DNA from: Umbilicaria muhlenbergii
Lineage: Eukaryota; Ascomycota; Lecanoromycetes; Umbilicariales; Umbilicariaceae
Length of the DNA stretch: 64,000 bases
Assembly: GCA_000611775.1 (NCBI GenBank)
Contig: KK106983.1
Coordinates: 2,476,808 to 2,540,807 of the forward strand
Direction: 5' to 3'
Shown: piece by piece, positions 63,239-64,000 of the stretch
Position numbering within the stretch: position 1 is the first letter of the stretch
Layout: each line of letters begins with the position of its first letter
Program-made: the position numbers and the translations under genes
Notes under the pieces: generated by a model
Database searches by the model: none
What the model was told of the DNA's origin: nothing
The model's input: only the letters and a program-made list of their open reading frames with translations

Positions 63239-64000
63239 TCCTCATGAGGGTTTCAGATTGTGTGATGTAGTGATGATGAATATTGTAGGTTTGTGATCCT
63301 TTCACTTCACAGTGTTCACAGAAGTGCTTTCACTGAAGTCACTATTCATGATTATTACTCATGAGTGAGTTTCAGTCCTGATGCTGGGATGAAGTTTCTT
63401 CATGAGTGTAATCAAATCTTTATGAGAGTTTGAAAACACAGGGTGTTCATGAATCTTCTGCTTCATGACATGATTCAGGCTCTTGAAGAAGATCATTAAC
63501 TGAATTTAATGATAATCCTTCACTTCATTTTTTATTTAAATCAGAAGTTCATCTGACCTGTGAAGGTACTCATCATCAGATTCACTGCTTAACTTGTGAC
63601 AATTCATTTAATTCATTCATGTGTTATACACCTGATTATCACAGTCTTTTAAAAGAGACTTTAAAAAGTTCTTCTGACTTTTTCAGGTATCTTTCAAGCT
63701 CTTTTCTTCATGATGTGTGACTCATCACTTGACAATTTTGTAGTTCAGATATCAATCTGACTCTTCAAGGTGAAGCTCCACGGGAAGGTGCTTAATTTGA
63801 TGTACATACTGCTGAAAATGAGAGTAGTCCTTCATATGATAGAGGTCTTCATCTTTGACTCACTTTTCATAGCAGGCGTGTTTCAGAGTTGAAGATAAAT
63901 CTGATGTAAATCATCTGTGAGTCTTAAGCTCAGCCTGTCTAGTATGTTCCTTCTCACTCACAAGTTGAATCTTCACAAGTTGAATTTTGGTATTCATCAC
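63239..64000 (-). pseudogene. Gy-F gag, C-terminal part
   Basis: The minus strand continues upstream of the zinc knuckle to the window edge. A NELSSESDDEYLHRSDELLI-like stretch and 'F..F..SLK.D..' patterns around 63500-63700 fit a capsid domain with a 'YFQ...R' part. Stops are moderate. The gag start and the 5' LTR are beyond 64000. Confidence 0.7.

Larger units (their letters stand above)
57019..64000 (-). mobile_element. Gy-F: Ty3/Gypsy element, least decayed, right end off window
   Basis: 3' LTR at the left (57019-57554), polypurine tract, a 1.6-kb 3' region, then chromodomain, integrase, RNase H, RT, protease, zinc knuckle and gag on the minus strand. More CG and fewer stops than the other elements, but RT still has D-to-N. 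Interrupted by several exact tandem duplications (81, 59 and 167 bp). The 5' LTR is outside the window. Confidence 0.93.

Noticed and set aside
1-64000. A genetic code in which TGA encodes Trp
   Set aside because: TGA falls at Trp positions very often, but also at Arg (CGA) positions. TAA and TAG stops occur in the same frames, catalytic Asp are changed to Asn, and CCA is depleted on the non-coding strand and in non-coding DNA. Mutation explains all of this; recoding does not.
1-64000. Host genes, tRNA or rRNA genes
   Set aside because: None of the readable frames matched a host protein pattern, and I saw no tRNA-like cloverleaf or rRNA stretch. A search with profile tools could still reveal a small tRNA that I missed by eye.

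Overview
The window is a gene-free block of mutated transposons, most probably from the AT-rich heterochromatin of a filamentous ascomycete. The evidence for a fungus is the content: several families of Ty3/Gypsy elements (some with chromodomains) and a Tad1-like LINE with an RNase H domain and a C-terminal zinc knuckle. I found no convincing host gene, tRNA, rRNA or CRISPR array. Nearly every coding frame is broken by in-frame stops, mostly TGA, and catalytic acids are commonly replaced by Asn or Lys. CpG and TGG/CCA are almost absent, while TGA and TCA are very frequent. This points to directed C-to-T mutation on both strands of the RIP type, although the usual CpA-to-TpA skew is not obvious.

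Layout (family labels are mine). 1-5339: Gy-A copy 1, minus strand, with its 5' LTR at 5086-5339; the rest lies off the left edge. 5340-9741: Gy-B, a minus-strand Gypsy remnant, followed by a repeat-rich stretch. 9742-18524: Gy-C, a plus-strand Gypsy with an extra 3' coding region that holds an 11-residue repeat. 18596-20880: two 850-bp foldback elements in opposite orientation, flanking a piece of gag. 20881-54138: Gy-A copy 2 (minus strand), opened twice. The first insertion, 23114-37938, is Gy-E (plus strand, 148-bp LTRs), which itself contains Gy-D (28752-37780, plus strand, 283-bp LTRs). Gy-D carries a 23 x 23-bp satellite and a third foldback. The second insertion, 40232-53583, is the LINE (minus strand), which contains Gy-G (42438-49068, plus strand, 228-bp LTRs, with an 807-base assembly gap). 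54139-57018: part of a second Gy-D (minus strand) interrupted by a solo Gy-F LTR. 57019-64000: Gy-F, minus strand, the least decayed element, running off the right edge.

The insertion order can be read from matching LTR ends and short target-site duplications. In each of the three intact LTR pairs the two copies have equal length, and every difference I saw by eye is a transition. The elements do not act together as a system; they are layers of successive insertion followed by mutation. The parts most likely to be new are the mutation signature, an antisense cysteine-rich ORF shared by Gy-F and Gy-G between pol and the 3' LTR, the tandem-repeat linker inside Gy-D pol, and the perfectly uniform satellite next to a foldback of the same family as the two outside copies.
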